NCBI RefSeq assembly: GCF_027943945.1
Contig: NZ_AP027141.1
Coordinates: 3,162,001-3,226,000, forward strand
Origin: Microbacterium terricola
GTDB taxonomy: Bacteria; Actinomycetota; Actinomycetes; Actinomycetales; Microbacteriaceae
Direction: 5' to 3'
Length of the DNA stretch: 64,000 nucleotides
The notes under the pieces are model-generated. The model was given only the letters and a program-made list of their open reading frames with translations. It was not told the DNA's origin and searched no databases. Below are positions 40,864 to 49,583 of the stretch, in pieces. A program made the position numbers and the translations under genes. Every line of letters begins with the position of its first letter. Positions within the stretch are counted from its first letter, which is position 1.

Positions 40864-41445
40864 ATGGAGCGCGAAGACCCGCGCTGGACGCGTTCGCGTG
40901 CAGCGCTCATCGCCGCTGTGACGACCCTGCTCGACGAGGGCCGCGCGCCCAGCATCACCGACATCGTGGCGACAGCGGGCGTGAGCCGTCCGACGTTCTA
41001 CCAGCACTTCGGGGATGTGCCGACGGCGTGCGGCGCCGCAGGACTCGAGCGCCTGCGGTCGCAGTTCGAGAGCATCCCGGGCCCGGTCGATTCCGGGCAG
41101 GGTGAGGACGAGGTCATCGCCACGATGACCCGTCTGCTCGAGCACCTCCTGGCCCATCGCGTCTTCTACTGCGCGGTCCTCAACGAGGCCGGCGAGCGCG
41201 CCCTCACCGAGGGGATCGTGGCGTTCCTCGTCGACCGCATCGTGCACGTCTCCCCGTTCGGCGCTCGACTGCGCGCCCGCCCCGGCCCGCACACCTCCGA
41301 CCGCGTGACCGCCCTGGCCGCCGGCCTGGTCTGGCTCATCATCGGCTGGCTCACCCGCGACGAGCCGGAGCCCGCCGCCCAGATGGCCGCGCGGGTGATC
41401 GCCGTCATCTCGTTCTTCACCGGCGCGTCCGACGCGTCTGCGTGA
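40864..41445 (+). CDS. TetR-family regulator of the YhgE operon
   Basis: The 193-aa protein has a TetR helix-turn-helix (RSRAALIAAVTTLLDEG, then ITDIVATAGVSRPTFYQHFG with recognition helix PTFYQHF). The C-terminal part is helical with FYCAVLNEAGERALTEGIVA. It likely autoregulates through the AT-rich dyad upstream. The stop overlaps a GTG of the next frame (GTGA), but the favoured YhgE start is ATG 41472. TetR-YhgE pairs are common in actinobacteria. Confidence 0.88.
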   Translation: MEREDPRWTRSRAALIAAVTTLLDEGRAPSITDIVATAGVSRPTFYQHFGDVPTACGAAGLERLRSQFESIPGPVDSGQGEDEVIATMTRLLEHLLAHRVFYCAVLNEAGERALTEGIVAFLVDRIVHVSPFGARLRARPGPHTSDRVTALAAGLVWLIIGWLTRDEPEPAAQMAARVIAVISFFTGASDASA

Positions 41446-41471
41446 CTCCCTTCTCTCGAAAGCCTTCCCGC

Positions 41472-43727
41472 ATGTCTGTCTCCGCTGTGCTCACCGCACT
41501 CAAGAAGTCCCGCCGCACCCGGGTGGTCCTCACCGGGATCGCCCTCGTGCCGCTCATCTACGCCGGCGTGCTCACCTGGGCCAACCTCGACCCCACCCAC
41601 AACCTCGACGGCGTCCCGGCCGCCGTCGTCGATGAGGACTCGCCCACCGTCGTCGACGGCTCGAGGGTCGACCTCGGCGCCACGCTGACCGACGAACTGA
41701 CCTCCAGCACGAGCGAGGACAACTTCGACTGGCGGCGCATGAGCGCGGACGACGCCGCATCGGCCCTGGCCTCCGGCGAGGTGCTGGCGGTGCTCACGGT
41801 CCCCGAGGACTTCTCCGCGACCGCGACGTCGGTGGCTGGCGACGACCCCGCCGCCGCTGCGCCGGCGACCCTGAGCATCGAGAGCAACGACGGCGCGAGC
41901 ATGATCTCCGGCACGATCGCCACGACGATCGCCCACACCATCCGCACGACGCTCGCCGACGAAGTGGCCGCCGAGTACCTGGACAAGGTCTATCTCGGCT
42001 TCACGACCCTGCACGACGAGCTCGGCGATGCCGCGGACGGCGCCGGCGACCTCGCCGACGGCGCGACCACGGCTGCCGACGGCAGCGGCGCCCTCGTGGT
42101 CGGGCTGAACGAGCTGGCCGACGGCAGCACGCGCCTCGCCGACGGCGCGCAGACCCTCGCCGACGGCGCCCACGACGTCGATGCCGGCGCGGGCCGCCTG
42201 TCGAGCGGCCTGGACGAGCTCGCCGCGCAGACGACCGACCTGCCCGCGCAGACCGCACGGCTGAGTGCGGGCGCGGGGTCCGCGGCATCCGGTGCGAAGA
42301 CCCTGTCGACCGGGCTCGACGCCCTGTCCACCGGGGCCACCACGCTCGATGCCGGCGCGACCGCCGCGCTCGGAGGTGCGCAGCGGATCGGCGACGGCCT
42401 GTCTCAGCTCGCCGCGAGCACCCCGACGCTGGCCGCCGGGGCGGGCAGCGTCAGCGACGGGCTCGACTCCCTGATCGCGAACTGGGCGCACCTCTCCGAC
42501 ACGCAGCGGCAGGCCACCCTCACCACCTTGGCCGCCGGAGCACACGCCGTCGCGGGAGGGGCCACGACCGCCGACGGCGCCGCCCAGTCACTCGCGACCG
42601 GGGCGACGAGCCTCGTCGGCTCGGCCGCCGACGGCACCGGCCTCGCCGCGCTCGCGCAGGGTGCGGGCACCCTCGCCGACGGCACGGCCACCGCAGCGGC
42701 GGGGGCGCACACGCTCCGCGACGGATCCGCGCAGCTCGCCGCGGGGGCCGAGAAGCTCGCCGGGAAGACCCCGACGCTGCGGGACGCCATCGCGACGGCG
42801 GCAGCCGGGGCCTCGGCACTCGCCACCGGCTCGTCCGACCTCGCCGACGGCGCGGCGACCCTCGCCGGCAAGACCGGGGAGCTGGCCGCCGGCGCCGGGA
42901 CGGCCGCCGACGGCGGGCAGGACCTCGCCCGCGGACTCACCACCCTCAGCCTCGGCGCGGACGATCTGCGTGACGGGCTCGCCGGCGGGGTGGCCGACGT
43001 GCCGACCTACACGGATGCGGAGGCTGCTCACCTGAGCGAGGTCGCCGCGTCGCCGGTCGAGGTCGACGCCACCCGCGTCAACGAGGTGCCCGCGTACGGG
43101 TACGGCCTGGCCCCGTACTTCACGGCCCTCGCCCTGTGGGTGGGCGCGCTCGCGTTCTACCTGATGATGCCGGCGCTGTCGCGGCGTGCGCTCGAGGGCC
43201 GCGGCTCCGCGTTCACCGTCGCGCTGCGCAGCTATCTGCCCGGCGCGGCCATCGGCCTCGCGCAGAGCGTGCTCGCCACCGGCATCCTCGTCCTGATGGT
43301 CGGCATCCACCCGGCCGATTCGTGGGGCCTGTTCGGCATGATCGCCCTCACCAGCGTGACCTTCGTCGCCATCAACCAGGCGCTGATCGCGCTGCTCGGA
43401 GCGCCCGGTCGCTTCCTCGCGCTGGTGCTGATCGTGCTGCAGCTGGCGGCCGCCGGGGCGACCTACCCGATCCAGACGTCCGCCGGGTTCTTCCAGACGA
43501 TCCACTCCTGGCTGCCGCTGACGCATTCGGTGGAGGCATTCCGCTCGCTGATCGCCGGCGGTGACATCGGGATCGCGGCGGCCGTCGGGGTGCTGCTCGC
43601 CTGGCTGGCCGGCGCCCTGGCGGTGACGGTGTTCGCGACCCGGCTCACGCGGCGGCGCGAGCGCATCGGCATCCCGATCCGCGCTCCGCGACCCGCTCAG
43701 CGGACCTCCCGCGTGGCGACCGCCTAG
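41472..43727 (+). CDS. YhgE/Pip-family membrane protein with LADGA repeats
   Basis: The 751-aa protein has one N-terminal helix (VVLTGIALVPLIYAGVLTWA), an extracytoplasmic region, about 300 residues of degenerate heptad repeats (LADGATTAADGSG, LADGSTRLADGAQTLADGAH) and a C-terminal ABC-2-like domain with five or six helices (YFTALALWVGALAFYLMMPA, TYPIQTSAGFFQTIHSWLPL, THSVEAFRSLIAGGD). YhgE proteins act in phage infection or export (T7SS EsaA-like) in other bacteria. GTG 41442 would add 10 residues and couple it to tetR. CGAAAG is a weak ribosome site before ATG 41472. Confidence 0.88.
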   Translation: MSVSAVLTALKKSRRTRVVLTGIALVPLIYAGVLTWANLDPTHNLDGVPAAVVDEDSPTVVDGSRVDLGATLTDELTSSTSEDNFDWRRMSADDAASALASGEVLAVLTVPEDFSATATSVAGDDPAAAAPATLSIESNDGASMISGTIATTIAHTIRTTLADEVAAEYLDKVYLGFTTLHDELGDAADGAGDLADGATTAADGSGALVVGLNELADGSTRLADGAQTLADGAHDVDAGAGRLSSGLDELAAQTTDLPAQTARLSAGAGSAASGAKTLSTGLDALSTGATTLDAGATAALGGAQRIGDGLSQLAASTPTLAAGAGSVSDGLDSLIANWAHLSDTQRQATLTTLAAGAHAVAGGATTADGAAQSLATGATSLVGSAADGTGLAALAQGAGTLADGTATAAAGAHTLRDGSAQLAAGAEKLAGKTPTLRDAIATAAAGASALATGSSDLADGAATLAGKTGELAAGAGTAADGGQDLARGLTTLSLGADDLRDGLAGGVADVPTYTDAEAAHLSEVAASPVEVDATRVNEVPAYGYGLAPYFTALALWVGALAFYLMMPALSRRALEGRGSAFTVALRSYLPGAAIGLAQSVLATGILVLMVGIHPADSWGLFGMIALTSVTFVAINQALIALLGAPGRFLALVLIVLQLAAAGATYPIQTSAGFFQTIHSWLPLTHSVEAFRSLIAGGDIGIAAAVGVLLAWLAGALAVTVFATRLTRRRERIGIPIRAPRPAQRTSRVATA

Positions 43728-43749
43728 TTCGCCCACCCCCGCCCCCATG

Positions 43750-43813
43750 CCGTTTACGGACGCGACACGCCGCATCCGCCGGGAGCCACGCGGCGTGTCA
43801 CATCCGTAAACGG
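43750..43813. terminator. Long palindrome between convergent genes
   Basis: CCGTTTACGGACGCGACACG and its imperfect complement on the right (GTGTCACATCCGTAAACGG) form arms of about 24 bp around a 16-nt loop. It lies 23 nt after YhgE and 36 nt before the end of the converging hydrolase, so it may be a bidirectional terminator. Confidence 0.6.
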
Positions 43814-43848
43814 GTGGGAGGGAGCGGGGCCTGCGCCCGGTCTGTCAG

Positions 43849-44646
43849 TTAGCCGGCCAGGAACGCGAGGGCGGCCTCGCGGAAGACCCGCGAACCGGGG
43901 GCGTTGAAGTGGTGGCGGCCGGGGATCTCGACGAAGGTGCCCTGCGGGCAGGCGGCGGCGAGCGCCCGGGAGCCCTCGATGATCGCGTCGAGCGAGCCGG
44001 TCGCGAACAGCACGGGCTGCGCGGGGGCGTGGGCCGGATCGGGGTCGACGGTGCCCGAGGCCCGCATGCCGCCCGCGATCGCGAGCAGGGCGCGCAGGTC
44101 ATTGCCGGCGACCCGCTCGGTCAGGGCGATGTAGTTCTGGGTCACCGGGTCGGTGACGGGGGTGCCTTCTTCGACGAGCGCCCGCACCTGGGCGATGTCG
44201 AGGCGGGCGAGCGGGATGCCGTCGGGCACCCCGCCGAGCACGACCCGCTCGATCCGGTCGGAGAGGTCGAGCGCGACCTCCCACCCGACGCGGGCGCCGA
44301 GGGAGTAGCCGACGTAGCGGGCGGTGTCGACGAGGTACGTGTCGAGCACCGCCTCGATGTCGCCGGCGAGCGTGCGCAGACCGTAGTCGCCCGGCTCGTG
44401 CGGCTTGTCGCTCGCGCCGTGCCCGCGCTGATCGAGACCCAGCACCCGGTAGCCCGCCCGCAGCAGGTCGCGCACCCACCCCGTGCTGACCCAGTTGTCG
44501 CGCGTGCTGGACGCGAAGCCGTGCACGACGACGACCGTCGGCAGCGCCTCGTCTCCCCACGTGTAGGTCGCGATTCGATGCCCGTCGCCGACCATCACGA
44601 ACTGCGGGTCGGGCATCTCGGTGAGGGGCGCGATGACGGTGTTCAC
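43849..44646 (-). CDS. Alpha/beta hydrolase
   Basis: The 265-aa protein has VVVVHGFASSTRDNW (oxyanion hole), LGLDQRGHGASDKP, nucleophile elbow VGYSLGARVGWE, acid ATGSLDAIIEGS and His in IPGRHHFNAPG. All triad residues are present. It belongs to the large epoxide-hydrolase/haloperoxidase-like group; the substrate is unknown. GTG 44646 has CAGACT 6 nt upstream. It faces away from the flavin-type gene to its right, 46 nt away on the same strand. Confidence 0.87.
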   Translation of the reverse strand: MNTVIAPLTEMPDPQFVMVGDGHRIATYTWGDEALPTVVVVHGFASSTRDNWVSTGWVRDLLRAGYRVLGLDQRGHGASDKPHEPGDYGLRTLAGDIEAVLDTYLVDTARYVGYSLGARVGWEVALDLSDRIERVVLGGVPDGIPLARLDIAQVRALVEEGTPVTDPVTQNYIALTERVAGNDLRALLAIAGGMRASGTVDPDPAHAPAQPVLFATGSLDAIIEGSRALAAACPQGTFVEIPGRHHFNAPGSRVFREAALAFLAG

Positions 44647-44692
44647 CCTGACAGTCTGCCGCGCCGGTGCCGCGTCCGGGATGCGCGGTGGC

Positions 44693-45088
44693 TCAGCGCG
44701 CGCTCTCCGGATGATGCCGGAACTGCCGCGAGCCGAGCACCCGCTCGACCCGCAGCTCGAGCACCACGCGCTCCGGGTTCACTCGCGGCTGACGATAGCG
44801 CGCGGCGTACAGCGCGACCGCGTGGGCGACAGCATCCGCGTCCTCGATCACCTCTGCCGTCCCCTCGAAGCTGATCCAGCGCGCCCGGTCGACCGAGCAG
44901 ACGGTCGCCCTGCCCCGGCGCTGCGCGTTCAGGAACTTCTGGGAGCCGCGCGATCCGATCACGCGCACGATGCCGTCCTCGTAGGTGAATCCGACCGGAA
45001 CGGCGTGGATGCGGTCGTGCCGCCCGAGCGTCGACAGCGTCGCGAGATGGTACTCGCGGAGGAACTCATGGGCGTCGGGAGTCAGCAC
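44693..45088 (-). CDS. Pyridoxamine-phosphate-oxidase-fold (FDOR) protein
   Basis: The 131-aa split-barrel protein begins MLTPDAHEFLREYHLATLST and has IHAVPVGFTYEDGIVRVIGS, SQKFLNAQRRGRATVCSVDR and WISFEGTAEVIEDADAVAHA. The pattern is that of actinobacterial FMN- or F420-dependent oxidoreductases of the PNPOx superfamily. Which flavin is bound cannot be decided from sequence. GTG 45088 has TAGGCT 6 nt upstream. Confidence 0.85.
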   Translation of the reverse strand: MLTPDAHEFLREYHLATLSTLGRHDRIHAVPVGFTYEDGIVRVIGSRGSQKFLNAQRRGRATVCSVDRARWISFEGTAEVIEDADAVAHAVALYAARYRQPRVNPERVVLELRVERVLGSRQFRHHPESAR

Positions 45089-45094
45089 GGCTTC

Positions 45095-45100
45095 AGCCTA
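45095..45100 (-). promoter_or_regulatory. -10 element TAGGCT of the FDOR gene
   Basis: On the minus strand TAGGCT is 6 nt before GTG 45088, a leaderless arrangement. Confidence 0.5.
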
Positions 45101-45128
45101 GGTTCCGCCGCCCCCGCTTGCGGGATGC

Positions 45129-45141
45129 ATCGATAAACGAT
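45129..45141 (+). promoter_or_regulatory. Dyad ATCGATAAACGAT upstream of the DUF2975/Xre pair
   Basis: This 13-mer is symmetric at ten of twelve outer positions and AT-rich. It lies 33 nt before ATG 45174 and is a natural site for the Xre-type protein encoded second in the operon. Confidence 0.45.
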
Positions 45142-45173
45142 AGATTCCTACCGTTCTTCGGGAAGGAAACAGC

Positions 45174-45659
45174 ATGGGCAACGCGACGATCGTGGTCTTG
45201 CGGGTGGTGATCGCCCTGGCGCTGGCGGGTTCGCTGGTGGTCCAGACAGTCATCGTGCCCCTGCTGTGGATCGACCTCGAGGGCGAGGTGCTGTGGGGCC
45301 GGATCGCGCTCGTCACGATCGCCGTGCTCGGTGTGGCGACCATGCAGGTGTTCGCGGTGTGCGTGTGGCAGCTGCTGACCAAGGTGCGGAAGGGGTCGGT
45401 CTTCTCGCCGGGGTCGTTCCGCTACGTCGACGTGATCATCGGCGCGATCGCCGTCGCCGCTCTGCTCGCGTTCGCGCTGGCGGTCGTGCTCGCGCCCGGC
45501 AGCACCGCCCCCGGGCTCGTCGGGCTGATCTGCGGCGCGGCGCTCGTGCTCGGCGGTATGGCGCTGCTCGTCGTCGTGATGAAGACGCTGCTCCGGCAGG
45601 CCATCGACCGCGACGTCGAGGCGCGGACGCTGCGCTCCGAGCTCGACGAGGTGATCTGA
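45174..45659 (+). CDS. DUF2975 membrane protein
   Basis: The 161-aa protein has four membrane helices (VVLRVVIALALAGSLVVQTV, IALVTIAVLGVATMQVFAVC, VDVIIGAIAVAALLAFALAV, LVGLICGAALVLGGMALLVV). KVRKGSVFSPGSFRYVDVII is the conserved DUF2975 loop. Its function is unknown, but it is nearly always paired with a small Xre regulator as here; the next start lies 2 nt after the stop. GGAAGG is the ribosome site. Confidence 0.88.
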   Translation: MGNATIVVLRVVIALALAGSLVVQTVIVPLLWIDLEGEVLWGRIALVTIAVLGVATMQVFAVCVWQLLTKVRKGSVFSPGSFRYVDVIIGAIAVAALLAFALAVVLAPGSTAPGLVGLICGAALVLGGMALLVVVMKTLLRQAIDRDVEARTLRSELDEVI

Positions 45660-45661
45660 CC

Positions 45662-45898
45662 ATGCCGATCGTGGTCGACATCGACGTGATGCTCGCGCGC
45701 CGGAAGATGTCGGTGGGAGCCCTCGCCGAGCGGATCGGGATCACCCCCGCCAACCTCGCGGTGCTGAAGAACGGTCGCGCGAAGGCGGTCCGGTTCACCA
45801 CGCTCGACGCCCTGTGCGAGGTGCTCGAGTGCCAGCCGGGCGACCTGCTGCGGTGGGAGCCGGGCGACGAGCCGGCCGATCGGATCGAACCGCGATAG
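45662..45898 (+). CDS. Xre-family HTH regulator (HTH_26/YozG-like)
   Basis: The 78-aa protein is a single HTH domain: VDIDVMLARRKMSVGALAER, IGITPANLAVLKNGRAKAVR (recognition helix) and FTTLDALCEVLECQPGDLL. ATG 45662 starts 2 nt after the DUF2975 stop. It probably autoregulates the pair by binding the dyad near 45129. Confidence 0.92.
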   Translation: MPIVVDIDVMLARRKMSVGALAERIGITPANLAVLKNGRAKAVRFTTLDALCEVLECQPGDLLRWEPGDEPADRIEPR

Positions 45899-45949
45899 TC
45901 GGGTGCATCCTGTCAGGGACGAGCAGGCTGGATCAGGAAGGGGGACACC

Positions 45950-46816
45950 GTGATCGCGGATCTCAACCGGCTCGTCGACTACATCGAAGACCACCTCAGC
46001 GAGGACATCGCCGTCGCCGGCCTGGCGAGCAGTCTCGGCACGACGGAGTATCACCTCCGCCGGATGTTCTCGTCCCTGGCCGGCATGCCGCTGTCGGAGT
46101 ACGTGCGACGGCGTCGCATGTCCGCCGCATCGGCCGACGTCCTCGGCGGGGGCGACCTGCTCGGCATCGCAGTGCGGTTCGGCTACGGCTCGACCGAGGC
46201 GTTCGGTCGGGCCTTCCGCGCGGTTCACGGTGCGAGCCCCGCCGAGGTGCGACGCGACGGCGGCCCCCTTCGGACGCAGCCGCAGCTCAGGTTCCGCCTG
46301 ACCGTAGAAGGGAACACCCCCATGGACACCCGCATCACCGACCGCCCCGCATTCCGCCTCGTCGGCCACTCGGCGCGTGTGCCCCTCATCCACGAGGGCG
46401 CCAATCCGCACATCCAGGCGCACATCGCATCGCTGCCGGTCACCGAGCACGGCCTCCTGAAAGCGCTGAGCGACACGGAGCCGGCCGGCCTGCTCCAGGT
46501 GAGCGCCGACGTCGACCCGGACTACACGGAGGGCAGCGAGCTCACGTACCTGCACGGCGTCGCGGTCACCGACCAGACGCCTGTGCCCGGCGACCTCGAC
46601 ACGATCGAGGTGCCCGCCGGCATGTGGGCCGTCTTCCGCATCGACGGTCCGTACCCGGCTGCCCTGCAGTCCACCTGGGCGGCGACCGCGACCGACTGGT
46701 TCCCGTCCAACCCGTGGCGGCTGCGCCCCGGGCCGTCGATCGTCGCCGTGCTCGATCGCGCCGCCGACTTCAGCACGGCGACCTGCGAGCTCTGGCTGCC
46801 CGTGGAGCGCGCGTAG
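45950..46816 (+). CDS. AraC-family regulator with GyrI-like effector domain
   Basis: The 288-aa protein has a double AraC HTH at the N-terminus (VDYIEDHLSEDIAVAGLASS, TTEYHLRRMFSSLAGMPLSE, then FGYGSTEAFGRAFRAVHGAS). A GyrI/SOUL-like domain of about 160 residues follows (RPAFRLVGHSARVPLIHEGA, IEVPAGMWAVFRIDGPYP) and would bind a hydrophobic or cationic ligand, as in BltR/Rob-type activators. It may control drug or stress genes; its targets are not evident. GTG 45950 has AAGGGGG about 8 nt upstream. Confidence 0.9.
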   Translation: MIADLNRLVDYIEDHLSEDIAVAGLASSLGTTEYHLRRMFSSLAGMPLSEYVRRRRMSAASADVLGGGDLLGIAVRFGYGSTEAFGRAFRAVHGASPAEVRRDGGPLRTQPQLRFRLTVEGNTPMDTRITDRPAFRLVGHSARVPLIHEGANPHIQAHIASLPVTEHGLLKALSDTEPAGLLQVSADVDPDYTEGSELTYLHGVAVTDQTPVPGDLDTIEVPAGMWAVFRIDGPYPAALQSTWAATATDWFPSNPWRLRPGPSIVAVLDRAADFSTATCELWLPVERA

Positions 46817-46839
46817 CCGGAGCCGGCGGGGCCCTGCAG

Positions 46840-47310
46840 CTAGAGGCCGCCGAGCACGAGCCGCGGATCCTCCTGCAGCGCGAGCGTGTCGAGCACGACG
46901 AGCAGCTGCCGCTCCTCGTACGCGAAGTGGCTGGCCATGATCGCGGCGATGCCGTCGAGATGCCGCTCGAGTTCGTCGGGTCCGGCAGCCTCATCGACGG
47001 CCGCGCTCAGCGCAGTCAGCAGGAAGTCGATCATGGCGTGATCCTGCTCGAGCTTGCGCAGCACCGGCGCGAGCTCGGGATGCGCGGCTTCGATCGCGGG
47101 GAACAGAGCCCGGTCCTCGCCGCGGTGGTGGTCGCCGAGCGCGACGCAGAATCCTCGGCAGTACAGGGCCAGTTCCCGTCCGGTGCTCGCCGCGGCCCCT
47201 GGCTCGTGGACGGCGGCCCGCGCCACCTGGAGCGCCTCACGCAGCCGGGTGTGCGTGCTGCGCAGCTCGTTGCTCCAGGCGACGACCCTCGTCCGCTCCG
47301 AATCCGTCAC
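46840..47310 (-). CDS. Hemerythrin/HHE-domain protein
   Basis: The 156-aa four-helix protein has the metal ligands H ([10 protein letters not shown]), [14 protein letters not shown] (His and Glu), [14 protein letters not shown] (His) and [14 protein letters not shown] (His and Glu). These would bind a di-iron centre and sense or handle oxygen or NO. GTG 47310 overlaps the stop of the S51 peptidase gene (GTGA), so the two are translationally coupled. Confidence 0.85.
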   Translation of the reverse strand: MTDSERTRVVAWSNELRSTHTRLREALQVARAAVHEPGAAASTGRELALYCRGFCVALGDHHRGEDRALFPAIEAAHPELAPVLRKLEQDHAMIDFLLTALSAAVDEAAGPDELERHLDGIAAIMASHFAYEERQLLVVLDTLALQEDPRLVLGGL

Positions 47311-47981
47311 GCGTTCAGCCGCTCCCAGTGCCCTTCGGAGATGACCTCGACGACCCCGTCGACCACCGAGATCGCCGTCTGGTCGTCGATCGCGTACGCC
47401 GGCAGCGGCATCCGCGTCGCCCATCGGCGCGCGCTCTCGAGCGTGTTCTCGCTCCACCCGGGGTAGTCCAGGTGCGGGAAGATGCAGAAGTCGACGATGC
47501 CGAGGGTCTCGTCGCTCCCGTCGCCCGACGTCCAGTCGACGAACTCGCTGCCGATGCGCGGCGTCATCACCATGCTCCCCGCGCTCACGCCGACCCACAC
47601 GGTCTCCGTCAGCGTGGGAAGCAGCTCGGCGAGGCCGGACTCCCGCATCCAATGCCGCAGGTAGGTCGCCTCGCCGCCATCGACGAGCAGGACATCCGCC
47701 TCGCGCACCCACGAGACCCAGCGGGACTTCTCGATGGTGGGCAGCGCGGTCAGCTCGAGGAGCCCCACGGACTTCCACCCCAGCCCGGTGAGTCCGGCTT
47801 CGCCCTCCCACCGGTCGGCGGCGGACATCCACACCGTCTCGGGAGAGCAGGCGGGCTGCCCCCACTGCGCGGTCGGAACGAACAGCGCGCGGCACTCGGC
47901 GATGGGCTTGCCGAGCATGTCGACGAGTGCGGCGCGGATGCTGTCGTTCGTCACGCCGCCGGAGGTGAGCAGCAGCTTCAT
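47307..47981 (-). CDS. Peptidase S51-family (type 1 glutamine amidotransferase-like) protein
   Basis: The 224-aa protein has the S51 dipeptidase-E fold: [48 protein letters not shown] and nucleophile Ser in [29 protein letters not shown] holds a conserved His. It would cleave Asp-X dipeptides or cyanophycin-like bonds; a non-peptidase role is possible. ATG 47981 is used. It is divergent from selO, 90 nt away. Confidence 0.85.
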   Translation of the reverse strand: MKLLLTSGGVTNDSIRAALVDMLGKPIAECRALFVPTAQWGQPACSPETVWMSAADRWEGEAGLTGLGWKSVGLLELTALPTIEKSRWVSWVREADVLLVDGGEATYLRHWMRESGLAELLPTLTETVWVGVSAGSMVMTPRIGSEFVDWTSGDGSDETLGIVDFCIFPHLDYPGWSENTLESARRWATRMPLPAYAIDDQTAISVVDGVVEVISEGHWERLNA

Positions 47982-48059
47982 GGAGGTCACGGTGTCGAGT
48001 CTTGCGCCGATCGGCCGGTCGAGGAAGGCCGACACGGCCCGACTGTGCGGCACGCGACG

Positions 48060-48065
48060 TACCCT
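48060..48065 (+). promoter_or_regulatory. -10 element TACCCT of selO
   Basis: TACCCT is 6 nt before ATG 48072, a leaderless arrangement. Confidence 0.45.
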
Positions 48066-48071
48066 GGGGCC

Positions 48072-49538
48072 ATGGGTGCGGTCACGCGGGCATCGGTCTC
48101 GCTCGACTCCGGCTTCGCGCGCGAGCTGGGTGAACTCGCCGTGCCGTGGCAGGCCGAGCCCGTCGCGGACCCCCGCCTGCTGGTGCTCAACGAGCCGCTC
48201 GCCGCAGAGCTCGCCCTCGACCCCGGATTCCTGCGGAGCGCGGAGGGGGTGTCGCTGCTCGTGGGCGGTGACCTCCCGGACGAGGCGCGACCGGTGGCCC
48301 AGGCGTACGCCGGCCACCAGTTCGGCGGGTACGCCCCGCTCCTCGGCGACGGCCGGGCGCTGCTGCTCGGCGAGCTGACCGACCGGCACGGGCGACCGCG
48401 CGACCTGCACCTGAAGGGGTCGGGGCGCACGCCGTTCGCGCGCGGGGGCGACGGCCTGGCCGCGGTGGGGCCCATGCTGCGCGAGTACGTCATCAGTGAG
48501 GCGATGCACGCGCTCGGCGTCCCGACCACCCGATCGCTCGCCGTCGTCGCCACCGGTCGCACCGTACGGCGCGAGATCCCGCTTCCTGGCGCTGTCCTGG
48601 CCCGGGTGGCCCGGAGCCACGTACGCGTCGGGAGCTTCTCGTACGCACACGGCTCGGGCGATCCCGATCTCCTGCGTCGCCTGGCCGATCACGCGATCGC
48701 GCGCTGCCACCCGGATGCCGCGGATGCGCCGAACCGGTTCGTCGCCCTCTATCAGGCGGTGGTGTCGGCGCAGGCGGACCTCGTCGCCCAGTGGATGCTG
48801 GTCGGCTTCGTGCACGGCGTCATGAACACCGACAACATGACGATCTCGGGCGAGACGATCGACTACGGACCGTGCGCCTTCCTCGACGCGTTCGATCCTG
48901 CATCCGTCTACAGCTCGATCGACGTCGACGGACGCTACGCCTACGGCAATCAGCCGCTGGTCGCGCAATGGAACCTGGCACGCCTCGCCGAGGCCATGCT
49001 GCCGATCCTGGACGATGACCGGGAGCGGGCACTGGAGACCGCGCGCGAATCCCTCTCCGCGTTCGGCACGCGTTTCGGCGCCACGTGGCTGCGCGGGATG
49101 CGCGCCAAGCTCGGACTCTCCGCCGAGGTCGAGGACGACGAGGTGACGACCTTGTCGGAGGAGCTGCTCGCGCTGATGCACCGCGGCGGCGCCGACTACA
49201 CCTCCACCTTCCGGATGCTGGGCGACGTCGCCCGCGGGCACCCGGACCGCGCGGCGGATGCGTTCGGGGACCAGCTCGATGCGGCGGAGGGCTGGCTGGC
49301 ACGCTGGCGGGCGCTCCGCCCGGACGGCGCGGCGATGGACAGGGTGAATCCCGTCTACATTCCGCGGAACCATCTCGTAGAGGCGGCACTGGCCGCGGCC
49401 GCCGCCGGCGACCTCGCGCCCTTCACCGAGCTCGTCGGGGCAGTCACCTCCCCCTACGTCGAGCGACCGGGGTGGGAGCGCTTCGCCGAGGGTGCTCCCG
49501 CCGCGTTCGGTCCGTACACGACTTTCTGCGGCACCTGA
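48072..49538 (+). CDS. selO: Protein adenylyltransferase SelO (YdiU/UPF0061)
   Basis: The 488-aa protein is a pseudokinase-fold AMPylase. It starts near [20 protein letters not shown] and has [40 protein letters not shown] (nucleotide Lys/Arg), [20 protein letters not shown] and [13 protein letters not shown] (metal-binding Asn/Asp). SelO transfers AMP from ATP to Ser, Thr or Tyr of redox-related proteins. The C-terminus ends GPYTTFCGT with the conserved redox Cys. No partner gene is obvious; the EI24 gene follows 45 nt later. Confidence 0.95.
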   Translation: MGAVTRASVSLDSGFARELGELAVPWQAEPVADPRLLVLNEPLAAELALDPGFLRSAEGVSLLVGGDLPDEARPVAQAYAGHQFGGYAPLLGDGRALLLGELTDRHGRPRDLHLKGSGRTPFARGGDGLAAVGPMLREYVISEAMHALGVPTTRSLAVVATGRTVRREIPLPGAVLARVARSHVRVGSFSYAHGSGDPDLLRRLADHAIARCHPDAADAPNRFVALYQAVVSAQADLVAQWMLVGFVHGVMNTDNMTISGETIDYGPCAFLDAFDPASVYSSIDVDGRYAYGNQPLVAQWNLARLAEAMLPILDDDRERALETARESLSAFGTRFGATWLRGMRAKLGLSAEVEDDEVTTLSEELLALMHRGGADYTSTFRMLGDVARGHPDRAADAFGDQLDAAEGWLARWRALRPDGAAMDRVNPVYIPRNHLVEAALAAAAAGDLAPFTELVGAVTSPYVERPGWERFAEGAPAAFGPYTTFCGT

Positions 49539-49571
49539 CGGACCGCGGCGTGGGATCGCGAGCGTCGGACC

Positions 49572-49577
49572 TAGGCT
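49572..49577 (+). promoter_or_regulatory. -10 element TAGGCT of the EI24-domain gene
   Basis: TAGGCT is 6 nt before GTG 49584, a leaderless arrangement. Confidence 0.5.
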
Positions 49578-49583
49578 GACACC

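Noticed and set aside
42000..43000. Repeats in the YhgE gene as a DNA-level repeat array
   Set aside because: The similarity is at protein level (LADGA heptads) with variable codons; it is a coiled repeat domain, not a DNA element.
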